The notes beneath the pieces are model-generated. The model was not told the DNA's origin, ran no database searches, and saw only the letters and a list, made by a program, of their open reading frames with translations. Position numbers and translations under genes: made by a program. Positions 38,058-49,640 of a stretch of DNA of 64,000 bases are shown one piece after another. This stretch comes from Glandiceps talaboti (taxonomy: Eukaryota > Hemichordata > Enteropneusta > Spengelidae), in contig NC_135568.1 in assembly GCF_964340395.1 (NCBI RefSeq), positions 15,712,276 through 15,776,275 on the forward strand. Reading direction: 5' to 3'. Numbering within the stretch: the stretch's first letter is position 1; every line of letters begins with the position of its first letter.

Positions 38058-38180
38058 CGCCATTAACATGTTCAGCAAGTCAATACAAATGTAAAACGAC
38101 AAATCGTTGCATACCACGGGGCTGGAGATGCGACGGGGAAGACGATTGTGGGGACAACTCCGATGAAGAAGTCGACATAT
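38058..38180 (+). CDS. LRP1: LRP1-like exon 2 seen: LA module matching vertebrate LRP1 LA1
   Basis: The exon is 123 nt, phase 1-1, with acceptor TTTACAG and donor GTAAGT. Residues run CSASQYKC, then [14 protein letters not shown], then [10 protein letters not shown]. The last cysteine codon is split: T here and GT at the start of the next exon. The GWRCDGE core and the closing DEExxxIC spacing match the first LA module of vertebrate LRP1, which fixes the register of the gene and leaves the preceding exon as an extra module. The acidic cage reads DNSDE rather than the commoner DGSDE, which is normal for the family. Confidence 0.95.
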
Positions 38181-38669
38181 GTAAGTATTTATTGTTATGT
38201 GAAAAAAAACCCATATAGTTATTTACGTGTAGTTAGTAAACACATTTTACCATGATAAGGAATTGATTTATTCAGAGTTTTAAAAAAAGAAGATGGAGTA
38301 AAACTGATACAAATCTTGAATGTTGAAAGCAAGAAAGCAAACTGTGCAGTAGTAAAAGTCAGAACAGATGCGATAGTTAATTGTGTTGTATCTTGCAATA
38401 TTTCAGAGGGTGATTTACTAAACAGGGACTACATGAACACATCCCTGTGATAATTTTGAAGGACAAAGCAAAAAGCATGCAGCATAGTTATGAGTGTACA
38501 CTACATGTACATGCGGACCATATCATGTAGACACATGCAACAATTGTATTACAACCTATATATAACTCCACTCTGCACGAGACAGATACAAGCAACAATT
38601 GTATCCGGTCTGTCACACTTTGGGGTGTGATTTTAAGCCTTTTGATCTGAAATAAGTACATTCTTTATA

Positions 38670-38905
38670 GAGCTGAAGAGTTTAAAATGGGGTCCACTAT
38701 ATGTTACTTTTGATTTTGCTTGCTCTAAAATCATTTGGCAAATTATAACTGCCCCTTGTACAAACCTGGACGATCTTAAATTGTGTGTTGATTTTGGTTG
38801 AAATTGGTCTAACTCTAAAATGAGGTGTTGGGTTGGCAGCCTTCACTGCATACCCCTACCAGAGCTGGTGGCCACAGGTACATGTACAACCCCAGGGCTA
38901 GGTGA
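38670..38905 (+). repeat. Dispersed repeat family G, copy 2 (intron 2)
   Basis: AGAGCTGAAGAGTTTAAAAT and the phrases TGTTGATTTTGGTTGAAATTGG and CCTACCAGAGCTGG parallel the 14930 copy. Confidence 0.6.
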
Positions 38906-39534
38906 TACTAATACTATACCTACTTGGTATTTATACATGACTAGACAATGTTGATACAAGTACCATGTGTCATGAACTATAAATTACACCAGGCCCTTTG
39001 TGTTATTGCTATTTTCCTGAACTGACTGAAAGCAATGTTGTGGAATAATACATGTACATGTATTGCACAGTGCTTCTGAACTGTATGCCATATTGGAAAC
39101 AGGCACTTAATAGATTGATGTATCGATGGATTACAATGTCTGCTACATGTATGGTGTACAGTGAGGGTGATCAATCATGCGATACTAATGACATGACCCA
39201 TGTGTTTGTTACATTATACAATCTATTGATGGGGGTCATAGGGGTTATCAATTGATGTAAATGAATATTTCTAACATTCAGATATATGAATAATTCATAG
39301 AGTGTTAGATGTTAGATACAAGAATGATGGTATAGCTAATACCGTATATATGTGTAGCGTATGTGAACTGTACTGTGCAGTCAGTATGGATATGTCTATA
39401 TGAATACCCAATGTAGTATAAGACATTATGCCATGTCACTTTGCCTCAGTGGTCTTCATCTTGTGAAACGGTTTGGCCAATACTAGAGGGCGCCGTGACA
39501 AGATGTACCTTACTAGTGACATGCTGTCCAGTCA

Positions 39535-39690
39535 ACATGGTAGTGTATACTGTTACATCTAGTGCCATACTGTCTAGTCAGTGTGGTGGTGTATACTGTT
39601 ACATCTAGTGCCATACTGTCTAGTCAGTGTGGTGGTGTATACTGTTACATCTAGTGCCATACTGTCCAGTCAGCGTGGTGGTGTATACAT
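39535..39690. repeat. 46-bp tandem repeat, about three and a half units (intron 2)
   Basis: GTGTATACTGTTACATCTAG plus TGCCATACTGTCTAGTCAGTGTGGTG. AGTGCCAT begins at 39561, 39607 and 39653. Confidence 0.93.
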
Positions 39691-39820
39691 CTGGCACCAT
39701 ACCACTATTACTTGTGATTTATGAAGGCATGACTTGAAAATGGTAATACTATATCCATAACTTAGCAATATTTATTACCTTAACCATCAGGGTTCAACAG
39801 AGGTTATGTTTTAGTCCCCA

Positions 39821-39821
<1 letters not shown>

Positions 39822-39866
<45 letters not shown>
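39822..39866. repeat. (TGTC)n microsatellite (intron 2)
   Basis: About 11 units. Confidence 0.95.
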
Positions 39867-39989
39867 AATAGGATATATGTAAACAAACTATGGACAGATT
39901 TAGATTCAATTTTATTGAAAGCCTAGTAATGTGTATATGACAAGGAACAACTGATAGATTACAGATCTGTGTGATTTGATAATGTTTTG

Positions 39990-40285
39990 TGAAGATGTTA
40001 GTAAAGCCATGGTATTTACTCGCATCTGCCATCATAGCCACCACAGTTGATAGCGCCCTCAGTGTTGATGTTAGTGAAACCATGGTATTTTCTCGCCTCT
40101 GCCATCATAGCCACCACAGTTGATAGTGCCCTCAGTGTTGATGTTAGTGAAGCCATGGTATTTACTCGCATCTGCCATCATAGCCACCACAGTTGATAGC
40201 GCCCTCAGTGTTGATGTTAGTGAAGCCATGGTATTTACTCACATCTGTCATCATAGCCATGACAGTTGATAGCGCCCTCAGTGTT
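39990..40285. repeat. 73-bp tandem repeat, about four units (intron 2)
   Basis: Unit TTAGTGAAGCCATGGTATTT through CATCATAGCCACCACAG and TTGATAGCGCCCTCAGTGTTGATG. Nearly identical units. Confidence 0.93.
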
Positions 40286-41132
40286 GACAGAGGTACAGGT
40301 ACACGCTACTGAGTGTTTGCAAGTTATAGTGTATTTTTTCCTACTTCTTTGATGATTATATCATGAACTATCACTTTGTGATACAGTTATGTGAATGGTT
40401 ATTGACATATTATTTTGGGGAATTATCACATGTGAAGGAATATTCAAGGGAAGATATTTTCTGAAATATTTAGTGACTTTAGGTAAACTAACTATTACCT
40501 TGATGTATGCCATAAATATCACATCATACCCATTGCATGTTTAAATCATTCACACACACAATTTTCAGTTTGTCATATTTAATCACATTTTATGTTCTAA
40601 TTCATACCCTGTCCACTTCTGTTTTGTTTTTGTTGATTCTTTCTCTCTGTATGTATAATGTCCATCATGTGATCATCATGTGATCATCATGTGATTGTTG
40701 ATTTCTACCAATCATTGGCCATATCACAAACCAATTTTGATTTTGCTGATTTTCACAAAAACCAGTGGAGCCCAACTCAGGTTGCAGTAAGTAATGTATT
40801 TGCATGCAGTTATAGTTTGTGTGTGCATTAAAATTTCCACCACACTCTGCATGCAGTGTTGCCTGCTTTTTTGCCTCCTTCACCAAACATCAATCCACCT
40901 TAGAGCATTGACAAGGGAACACAGGTTTGAGCTAAATGCAGTTTGAAACTTTGATACGTTGTGGCATAGGGAGTTTTTCATGAGGATCTAACGAGTGAAC
41001 ACCGCCACCTTGTGGTCAACTGTAACCAGTGAACACTGCCACCTAGAGGTCAGCTGTAACAACAAAAATGGACATTCTAATGAGGATAAGAAACTCAACT
41101 GAACCTTTAACAACTTATAGATCAAGTCTCCG

Positions 41133-41500
41133 TAAGGGACAATCGCACAATGTCACACAATAAACAAACTTCGTTCCTTTTGCCAAAAAAACCCCTCCCA
41201 CCTCCCCTTAAACAAACGTTCACAAGTGTGATGTCGACACGTTTATATATGATGTAAACCAAGATGAAACTTGTAGCAGTCACACCACTACGATCACTTT
41301 AAAATATTAAAACAAACCCAGTACTGTATATTACATCAACATTGAATTTTAATCAACATCTCAATAGTAAATACAGAACCTGTTATCATTGAATGTGGGA
41401 AAATGAAGTTCAGCAATAACATTGACGCCAGACCCTGTCCCTCCCTTAACAAATGAAGTTCATTTATTGAGCTGGTGTGACATCGTGCAATTGTCCCCAA
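41133..41500. mobile_element. TIR-MITE family D, copy 1 (intron 2)
   Basis: Begins TAAGGGACAATCGCACAATG plus TCACACAA. The right end, GTGACATCGTGCAATTGTCC, is the inverse of the left. The interior shares TTCACAAGTGTGATGTCGAC, TTGTAGCAGTCAC and TCAACATCTCA with the copy at 51642. Non-coding. Confidence 0.85.
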
Positions 41501-41717
41501 TTACAATTGTGCCATGTGATGATTACTAGTTATCCTGGGAGTTTTCCAATTTTCTGGTATACTTATTAACTGAACATAAAGTAAACAACAATACACGTTT
41601 ACTGGTTAATACTACGACTGGTGTGATGAATCTGTCATTGGTTCCAAGATGCATTGCGTGCCGTCACATACTGTGCCATGTATTCTGTATGTATAGTTGA
41701 TTTTACACCTGCTACAC

Positions 41718-42069
41718 AGGAGGGTCATGTGATGGTCACCTGACCATGCACTGGGTTTACTCAGGAAGGTCACGTGATGGTCACTACCATATGCTGGGTT
41801 TACTCAGGAGGGTCATGTGATGGTCACCTGACCATATACTGGGTTTACTCAGGAGGGTCATGTGATGGTCATGACCATATGCTGGGTTTACTCAGGAGGG
41901 TCATGTGATGGTCACCTGACCATATACTGGGTTTACTCAGGAGGGTCATGTGATGGCCACTTGACCATACACTGGGTTTACTCAGGAGGGTCATGTGATG
42001 GTCACATGACCATACACTGGGTTTACTCAGGAGGGTCATGTGATGGTCACCTGACCATACACTGGGTTT
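41718..42069. repeat. 43-45-bp tandem repeat, about eight units (intron 2)
   Basis: Unit GGTCATGTGATGGTCACCTG plus ACCATACACTGGGTTTACTCAGGAG. Open frames on both strands are artefacts. Confidence 0.95.
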
Positions 42070-42656
42070 AGTAGTGAAAACCTTGTCCATCATTTTTGGC
42101 ATATTTGTTTTAACTAATAATAAGGAGGTCAGTATCTCTTTCCATTGTTTGAATGATGAAAGTAATATTTCAAACCAACCAAAACACAAAGTAACAACAG
42201 CAATGCGGCATCACACAATACATCCTGGAACTTTATAAAATGACAGTTACTCCCAATGTTGTTGCATCGTCAGTGACTCTAAATGGTGTTTATAAAATTT
42301 CAAAGCGACAGAACATCATTGCAGTGTCACTAACATGTGGTGAATAAGGAGTACAGAGAATGCTGTTTTCAGTCTTTCCCTGTAAAGTGGAATTCCGTGG
42401 TGAATAAGGAAAACAAGGAAGGTTGTGTTCAGTCATTCCCGGTATTGAGATGGGTTTCCTGGTGAATGGTGAATAGAAGGAAAGTTGTGTTAAGTCATTT
42501 CCTATTTGAACTGAAGGTTGAAGAGAAGACAGCCTATAGACTTCGTAGTTTAAACTTTATACAAAGGGTGATGTAGACTTAGGGTGTTACATGAATGTGA
42601 TGAGAATGGAAATGATTTGTGGCTAGTATTACTGTTCAGCATAAACGTAGAGGGGA

Positions 42657-43046
42657 TGCCGCTCCAGGAAATAGAGACATTTTCGTAAACTATAGGTTGT
42701 GGAGAGTCATTTCATGATTTTACATTACCTACAGTTACTTTCAATTTCAGAAAAACATCAAGTTGATCTTGTGCATTTATAGGGTATCTTTGCTGTGGGC
42801 TATTGCATCATGGGAGTCAGCAGAAATAATGTACATTTATTCATGTTGCACACTTGAATATAACTTGAATATACTATTTCTGCTAACTCCCATGATGCAA
42901 TAGCCCACAGCTAAGATACCCTATAAAAACACAAGATCAACTTGACATTTCTCTGAAATCACAAGTAATTGTAGGTGATGTAAACTCATGAAATGACTCC
43001 CCAGAACTCAAAGTTTATGAAAATGTATCTATTTCCTGTTGTAGAG
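42657..43046. mobile_element. Foldback element, about 175-bp arms (intron 2)
   Basis: The left arm (CCAGGAAATAGAGACATTTT to GGGTATCTTTGCTGTGGGCT to TTGCATCATGGGAGT) is repeated inverted on the right (ACTCCCATGATGCAATAGCC to AATGTATCTATTTCCTG). The inner 55 bp or so pair almost perfectly. Left-end sequence matches the element at 57826. Confidence 0.88.
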
Positions 43047-43336
43047 TGGTGATAGACTTGTACTTAGTTTTTGGTGTCCCGGGTAAGGCTCATAAATACA
43101 CAGTGAAATGGAATGATTTGAGCAAGTTTAAAAGAAAAGGTGTACTGAAAAAATTATAGCCGAGGATATAATTTTGGCTTAGTTTTGACAGACTGCTATA
43201 GAGAAGTAGTAACAGTGTAATGTATCTCAGAGTCAATTTGTATGAAGAAGCATCTAATGAGAGGAATAAATTCTACAGGATTTCCATTCATCCATATTTG
43301 ATATGGAATGTCGTACTTTATCAAGTGTGTAACCTC

Positions 43337-43361
43337 AAAAAAAAAAAAAAAAAAAAAAAAA
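43337..43361. repeat. Poly-A tract (intron 2)
   Basis: About 24 A followed by a second short A-rich run, giving the lysine-rich spurious frame nearby. Confidence 0.95.
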
Positions 43362-43757
43362 TTGCCAAAAAAAAAGTAAAAAAAATGGGCATTCACTTCA
43401 ACACTTCAAGTGTAGTCAGGAATTAAGTTGTTATTGTCTTACTATCTTAAGCTTGGTATGGAGAGTTTCTTGAGACGGTACTAAAGACAAAATGATAACT
43501 CTTTGGACTACTTACACTGGGACTGGTCACAACTGAGATATTTTGATATTACGCATACAATACTGTACGTGTTGTGTTGGGAATGGTGTTTGAAATTATC
43601 TTTGCGTGGAAATGATGGATGGCTTTCTTTAAGGATGGTTTTTAGATCGTTTTAAAAATTGACTGATTGATGTTTAATTGCCAGTCTGACTAACTGAATG
43701 AGTTTGTGTCCTTGTAAATTGTATGTACATGTAGTTATATGCTTTAATCAATATTAC

Positions 43758-44088
43758 AACTAGTAACACTGAAGTAAAGCACTTTCTCTATGTGTTACAC
43801 ACATTTAAAGCATTCATATCAAGTGTAAAAGTATACTGTTTCAATTGGTTCATTGACAAGCCTAGCATGTGGCCTTTCTGATGTGGTCAATTAGCAAATG
43901 AAACAGTATACTTTTACACTTGATATGGATGCTATAAATGACTGCGGTATATATGTACATACAGAAAATGCTTTACTTTGGTGTTATGGGTTGTACTGGA
44001 TATGGATGCTATAAACAATTGTGGTACACACAAATAATGCTTTACTTAGGTGTTATGGGTTGTACTTGATATGGATGCTGTTAAACTA
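43758..44088. mobile_element. Foldback family E, copy 1 with partial end duplication (intron 2)
   Basis: ACTAGTAACACTGAAGTAAAGC opens an arm through CATATCAAGTGTAAAAGTAT that is mirrored by ATACTTTTACACTTGATATG and CAGAAAATGCTTTACTTTGG. The right end is then repeated once or twice at about 69 bp. A second copy is at 54348. Confidence 0.88.
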
Positions 44089-44666
44089 ACTGATCAGTGT
44101 TTTCTATAGATAATTTTGAAATTTTCAAACTGTTCTCACTTTAAATCTTGTTTTTAGTATTCTTTAAGGAATTCATCTCTCTTTTTTTTGGTTGATGTCT
44201 TGTTTTTGTAAATTACGTTTATCTTTTATTTTGTTTTGTTGTTATCTTTATTTTCATTACTGATGTTTACAATTGAAATAATTGATTTGGATTTGCTGTG
44301 TAAGTTAGAGTTTTATTTTTAAGTATATTAGAATGGTTAAGGTTTGCATTAAGGTGTGTGTTGGTATGTATACTAGTGGCAAGTTACGGAAGCAGGTTGG
44401 TATCAGAGTGTTACAACAGTGGCAAATGAACTTTCGACAAGCAAACACAGATATAAACTGTGACTATTACTGCAACATGTTGATATATATGTAAGCGTAG
44501 ACAGTATTTCTTCTCCACTGTCTATGCTAGAGACATTGATGTAATTACACCCACAGTAGGGTAGCATCTCTGATACCAAGTGGCAGCATATTTGCAGATG
44601 TTCATTGTTTACATTATCTTAATAACAGAATGATTACTCTGAGCTGTGTAACCAAGGCAACACTAA

Positions 44667-44720
44667 CACCCACTTGTGTAATCTGCCACATGCCACAACA
44701 ATAGTTTTAGTCTGTGTCAT
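44667..44720 (+). repeat. Uninterrupted copy of the repeat that hosts the LINE at 31.4-31.8 kb
   Basis: CACCCACTTGTGTAATCTGC CACATGCC runs straight into ACAACAATAGTTTTAGTCTG. In the 31-kb copy these halves are separated by about 345 bp containing the LINE tail. Confidence 0.7.
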
Positions 44721-45034
44721 CTGCTTTTGCTGATAACTTGCTTTCCATAGTAAAGAAATTAATCTTTAAAGTGGGATTTGTTCGGCTCGTATTATTAAAA
44801 GGGATGTAGTCAACATTTCTATGGTGGAACTTCTTTTCCTGGTTTGGTCTGAATGAAAATTTTAAGTGGTACAGTCTGTAACTTTATTATTAGTAAGCCT
44901 GAAATTCAGTTAATAAAAAGGTCAAAGTACAAAATATGCAGACATGATACACAGTTTAGGGAAAAACATATCCAGAAGCAAATCAGCATTGACATAATGT
45001 ATGTAAAGAAAACTGAGAATATGACACTTGTTGG

Positions 45035-45232
45035 AATTATTTTGGTAACCAAAAAATTATGTCATAGTATTATTTTGGTAACTAAAAAATTATGTCATAG
45101 TATTATTTTGGTAACTAAAAAATTGTCATTATTTTGGTAACTAAAAAATCATGTCATTATTTTGGTAACTAAAAAATTATGTCAGTATTATTTTGGTAAC
45201 TAAAAAATTATGTCATAGTATTATTTTAGATC
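45035..45232. repeat. 33-bp tandem repeat, about six units (intron 2)
   Basis: TTATTTTGGTAACTAAAAAA plus TTATGTCATAGTA, with some shortened units. Confidence 0.93.
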
Positions 45233-47055
45233 ATAATAAGAAAGCCTTTATCAGTTGCTGAACAAAATACATGGACTTAAAAGTAGTCACTAGAAAACCT
45301 GAAGTTACAGACTGTGCCCCTTTAATTTACAACCCGATCTTGGCAATTGCCGTGCCAACAAGTGTATATTAGGAAAGGAATCTTTGTGAGTGCAAGGAAA
45401 TCAAAGTCTACTTTATATTGTGACAAGATAGAATTAAACATTTCTTCAAAATATGATCTCTCATGAGATATAAATTGCAAACTACCTATAAAAATTATAT
45501 TTGTCATCATGTGTGGTATGAAAGTTTTTACAAAAATTTAAAGATGTGAATTTTAAAGAATTTATTGTAAAATTTAAAGGAATTAAAATTTAAATATAAT
45601 TGAACATTGATGTCACTTCCTGGTAAAGGCTGTTGAATTGAAACAGTGCATTATGATATATCCTTATTTTCTTAATAAAATGGTAAGGGATCTTGGTTGA
45701 TATAATGTGTATGCTTTTTCTAAGTTAACTATCTTACAAGTTTGTATAGTTTGGTGCGGAATTGTAACCATGGAAATGGAATTTTTAGTATGGGTTTATG
45801 TATATATTAAAGGCATATCAAGAAAAAACAAAACAAAGAAATGTCATTTTGTGACAGTTGAGGAGGTTCTTGCACTTTTTTTCTGTTTCAACAATTTCAG
45901 AACTCACTTGATATTTTTTCGGCGTAATCAAACCAAACTTGGGAGATTATACCATGTTCAGGCTGCAGCATTCTTTTCACTGAACAAGGAAATATCAGAC
46001 AATATTTCTAGTTTAATTTAATCTGTTTCTTTGCTGTGTGTTGCATAAATGCTGTGCACACTAATATTCACCAAATTTAAAAAAAGGCTACATAAGAAAA
46101 TGAAATGTTGTTGTGTGTTATGATATCAAGTTTTTGTGTTACACTGTCCGATGTGTTTAGGTTTTAATAATAATGTGTTTAATTAATGCAACTATAAAAA
46201 GCTTGATTGCAAGTATATTTGTTGGTGGTGCTGAGAATCAAGTGAAATATATAGTCATTTTTGGAGTGGTAACTTTGAAATGATTGCAACGTTTTGATTC
46301 ATTTACTTTATGGGCTTGGATCATACATTTATGCTAATTACACACTAGTTTTATCTTTGAAACTGCATAATTAAAGGAGAAATTCAGATACATTGGTATT
46401 TCACTCATGAGACACGAATTTCTTTATGCACAAACAACTTCAAATGCAAAAGAAACAGTTATGGAGATGCCGTACACAGTGGGGATGTAGAAGGAGTGAA
46501 GTTACCATGTTGATTACCAGTATTACAAAATAAACAATTGAAGCCATTAAAATCATCAAGTCTGTGTAATATTTTCAGTGGAAGCCTGTTTCTACTGCTC
46601 TGTTAAAGAGTATATAGCAATTGATAATCACTTTTCAATGTGATTAACTGCTGTGTCTGTGGTGTCTCTGTTCTTGTTAGTCTAGAGTTGAATTGTGTCT
46701 ATCTTTGTGATAAACCATCGTGTCCAATAGGTGAAACACCAAGGCAGCTTCATTTCTCCTGTAACATGCACGATCAAAATTCGTAGTAGACAGACTGAAA
46801 CTTCGCAATTGCTTCAAATTTATCTTTGACCAGAACTCTCAGGACAGGTTTGGTCTGACAAATAAATAGATGGATGCAGAGAGAAACAAGTTGCATTTTC
46901 GTAGTTTGTAGGGGAAAGAATAAGGTATATGTCCCGAGTATCTAAGTGATATTTTTAGGGGGGGGGGGGGGTACATAATTCCATTCAGATGGTGTTAGTA
47001 TTTACTGTTATTTAATGTATCATCAAATCTGATGATTTTTATTCATATTTTTCAG
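45233..47055. other. 3' part of intron 2, no further exon recognised
   Basis: A poly-G tract of about 13 lies at 46960-46972. No LA exon seen; the split cysteine joins 38180 directly to 47056. The 104-codon frame at 45707-46021 has no recognisable motif. Confidence 0.45.
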
Positions 47056-47193
47056 GTCCTACAGTCGCACCATTTTCATGTGCCGCAAACCAGGTTCAGT
47101 GTCTTGGTGAAACTTTATGTATTCATGTAACACAACTGTGTGATAATAAAGTGGACTGTACGCAAGATGGGTCTGATGAAGGGGCACACTGCA
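47056..47193 (+). CDS. LRP1: LRP1-like exon 3 seen: LA module matching vertebrate LRP1 LA2
   Basis: The exon is 138 nt, phase 1-1. The acceptor TTTTTCAG sits at 47055 and the donor GTAAGT at 47194. It completes the split cysteine of the previous exon and encodes CAANQVQCLGETLC, then LCDNKVDC and DGSDEGAHC. The CLGETLC and DEGAHC segments match the second LA of vertebrate LRP1. One oddity is that two residues (T-Q), not one, lie between the fifth cysteine and the DGSDE cage. The preceding intron of about 8.9 kb is the largest one seen and is full of repeats; the perfect cysteine join across it argues against a missed exon. Confidence 0.95.
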
Positions 47194-47199
47194 GTAAGT

Positions 47200-47660
47200 G
47201 ATAACATAACATTGCATAGAACATAATGTAACATAGAACATAATGTAACATAATGGAACATAGAACATAATGTAACATGGAACATATGTAACATGGAACA
47301 TAATGGAACATAGAACATAATGGAACATAGAACATAATGGAACATACAAAATAATGTAACAGAACATATGACAAGACAAGACAATACAACTTCAAGACAA
47401 TATAATGCAATTCAACACAACACAACACAACACAACACAACACAACACAACACAGCACAACACAACACAACACAACACAACACAACACAACACAACACAA
47501 TATAAGACAAGGCAAGACAGCACAACATAACATAAGACAAGACAAGCCAAACCAACACAACACAACACAACACAACACAACACAAGACAACATAAGACAA
47601 CACAACACAACACAACACAACACAACACAACACAACACAACACTACACTACACTACACAA
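47200..47660. repeat. ACATA-type and (AACAC)n pentanucleotide repeats filling intron 3
   Basis: About 170 bp of GTAACATAGAACATAATG variants are followed by about 250 bp of AACAC units with GACAAG-type interruptions. Minus-strand LCCVVLCCV frames are artefacts. Confidence 0.95.
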
Positions 47661-47737
47661 CATAATTAGTGTGATATCAAATTGATGTTAAAGTCAGTTT
47701 TGTAAAAGTGATTGGTCTGTTTTAATTGCCTTCTCAG

Positions 47738-47851
47738 CAAATCAAAATGCTTGTAGATCAGCAAACTGTAACTATGGATGTAAAGAAGGCCCAACAGGAG
47801 CACAATGTTACTGTCAAGATGGTTATAAAGTTAGCGGTACAGCATGTATAG
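47738..47851 (+). CDS. LRP1: LRP1-like exon 4 seen: EGF-like module
   Basis: The exon is 114 nt, phase 1-1, with acceptor CTTCTCAG and donor GTAAGT. Its six cysteines have EGF spacing: NACRSANC, NYGC, AQCYC, GTAC. It lacks the DxNEC calcium motif and so is a plain EGF module, corresponding to the first EGF after the N-terminal LA cluster of LRP1. In this family, EGF pairs connect LA clusters to beta-propellers. The intron before it is filled with AACAC-type pentanucleotide repeats, and the intron after it holds a dispersed repeat. Confidence 0.94.
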   Translation, partial: QIKMLVDQQTVTMDVKKAQQEHNVTVKMVIKLAVQHV

Positions 47852-47894
47852 GTAAGTCAAATTATCTATTCAATTCGAAGGATAAAGGACAAAA

Positions 47895-48030
47895 GGGAAC
47901 CTCTGGACATACGCATATAGGTTTCGATACTGTGTACCATATTTTTGTAGGAATACCCTGGTAACTCGTGGGGAATTTAGGTCAGTTTACTTACCCTTTT
48001 ATGACCAGTACAAAAAACACTTGTAAAAGT
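47895..48030 (+). repeat. 'GGTAAAAT...TTTTACC' family remnant in intron 4
   Basis: GGAATACCCTGGTAACTCGT, GGGGAATTTAGG, TTACTTACCC and AAAAACACTTGTAAAA follow the family order loosely. Confidence 0.4.
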
Positions 48031-48397
48031 TGATATTGATTGCAAGAAAGTCAAGACAATTCTATCATGAGGTATAACAGGACCACACTATGCTATGTAC
48101 CACATACAAACTAAGTTGTATGTACTCATACAGAAAGTATGGGATTTATACCCTGGTTTTTCCATGTGTATGTCACTGGTTTATTGGTTCCGTGAAAGAA
48201 AAGGTACATGAATCACAAATAGAAATTAATATTAAGATAGATTGAAAAATATGCATTCAAATTGTTTCTAAAAAAAAATGTGAAAAAAAATTTTGAAAAA
48301 AATATTATAATTGTAAACTCTTTTGACCTTGGTAGTGGCAAGTGATGTCTGAAACATTTATTGGCGTTAATGTGATGAGGTGTATTCCTTTTAATAG

Positions 48398-48523
48398 ATG
48401 TGAATGAATGTGAAGAAATTGTCGGTGTTTGTGAACAAATATGTTATAATAATGAAGGGAGCTATCAATGTAGCTGTATGGAGGGCTATATATCAAATGG
48501 TGACCAATGTACAGCAGATACAA
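48398..48523 (+). CDS. LRP1: LRP1-like exon 5 seen: calcium-binding EGF module
   Basis: The exon is 126 nt, phase 1-1. The acceptor is TTTTAATAG and the donor GTAAGT. It starts with DVNEC, the N-terminal calcium ligand set of a cbEGF. It also carries [10 protein letters not shown], which fits the Asp/Asn beta-hydroxylation consensus CxNxxxxYxC. All six cysteines are present. It corresponds to the second EGF (DxDEC) before the first propeller of LRP1, where bound calcium stiffens the junction between modules. Confidence 0.95.
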
Positions 48524-48539
48524 GTAAGTGATATCTTTG

Positions 48540-49640
48540 GATTTGTTGAGGATGTGACTGTTTGTAGGGTGGGAGAGAATTGAGGGTGTCCATTTGTAGG
48601 GTGTGAGAAAAGGGGGTGGGAATTGGGGTGTCTGTAGTGTGGGAATGAAGGCAGGGTTGTATGTAGGGTGGGAGAGACAGGAGTGGTGTCTGTAGGGTGG
48701 GAGTTAAGGCAGGGTTGTCTGTAGGGTGGGAGTGAAGGGGTATGTGTAGGGTGGGAGAGAAGGGATGTGTCTCAGGTGGGCGTGAAGGGAGGTGTGTCGA
48801 GGGTGGGAGTGAGAAAGGGGTGTCTAGGGTGGGAGTGAGGGAGGGTTGTGTGTAGTGTAGGAGTAAAGAGAGGAGTGTGTAGTGTAGGAGTAAAGGGAGG
48901 GGTGTGTGTAGTGTAGGAGTAAGGGGCGAGTGTGTGTAGTGTTGGAGTAAAGGGAGGGGTGTGTGTAGTGTAGGAGTAAAAGGAGGAGTGTGTAGTGTGG
49001 GAGGGGTGTGTGTAGTGTGGAGGGATGTGTGTAGTGGGAGTAAAGGGAAGGGGATGTGTAGTGTGTGAGTAAAGGAAGGAGTGTAGTGTGGGAGTAAAGG
49101 GAAGAGTGTGTAGTGTGGGAGGGGTGTGTAGTGTTGAGGGGTGTGTGTAGTGTTGAGGGGTGTGTGTAGTGGGAGTAAAGGGAGGAGCGTGTAGTGTGTG
49201 AGTAAAGGAGGAGTGTGTAGTGTGGGAGGGGTGTGTGTAGTGTGGACGGCTGTGTGTAGTGTGGGAGTAAAGGGAGGAGCGTGTACTGTGGGAGGGGTGT
49301 GTGTAGTGTTGAGGGGTGTGTGTAGTGGGAGTAAAGGGAGGGGTGTGTGTAGTGTGGAGGGGTGTGTGTAGTGGGAGTAAAGAGAGGGGTGTGTACTGTG
49401 GTAGTAAAGGGAGGTGTGTGTGTAGTGTGGAGGGGTGTGTAGTGGGAGTAAAGGGAGGGGTGTGTGTAGCATGGGAGTATAAGGAGGGGTGTGTGTAGTG
49501 TGGGAGTAAAGGGAGGGGTGTCTGTAGTGTGGGAGTAAAGGAAGGCGTGTGTGTAGGTTGGGAGTAAAGGAAGGGGTGTCTGTAGGGTGGTAGTAAAATG
49601 AGGGGTGTGTGTAGTGTTGGGGTGTCTGTAGGACCCCTAG
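48540..49640. repeat. G-rich minisatellite, about 28-32-bp units, 1.1 kb (intron 5)
   Basis: Units such as GGGGTGTGTGTAGTGTGGGA plus GTAAAGGGA repeat about 35 times with varied length. The plus strand is almost devoid of C, a marked strand asymmetry with many G-runs. The 328- and 297-codon minus-strand frames rich in TPTLHTP are artefacts of the repeat. Confidence 0.96.

Noticed and set aside
41869-42189. Frames with repeated SGGSCDGHLTIHWVY or KPSVWS residues
   Set aside because: They are both-strand readings of the 45-bp tandem repeat in intron 2.
47123-47643. Minus-strand frames of repeated LCCVV residues
   Set aside because: They are readings of AACAC pentanucleotide repeats in intron 3 and overlap exon 3 antisense.
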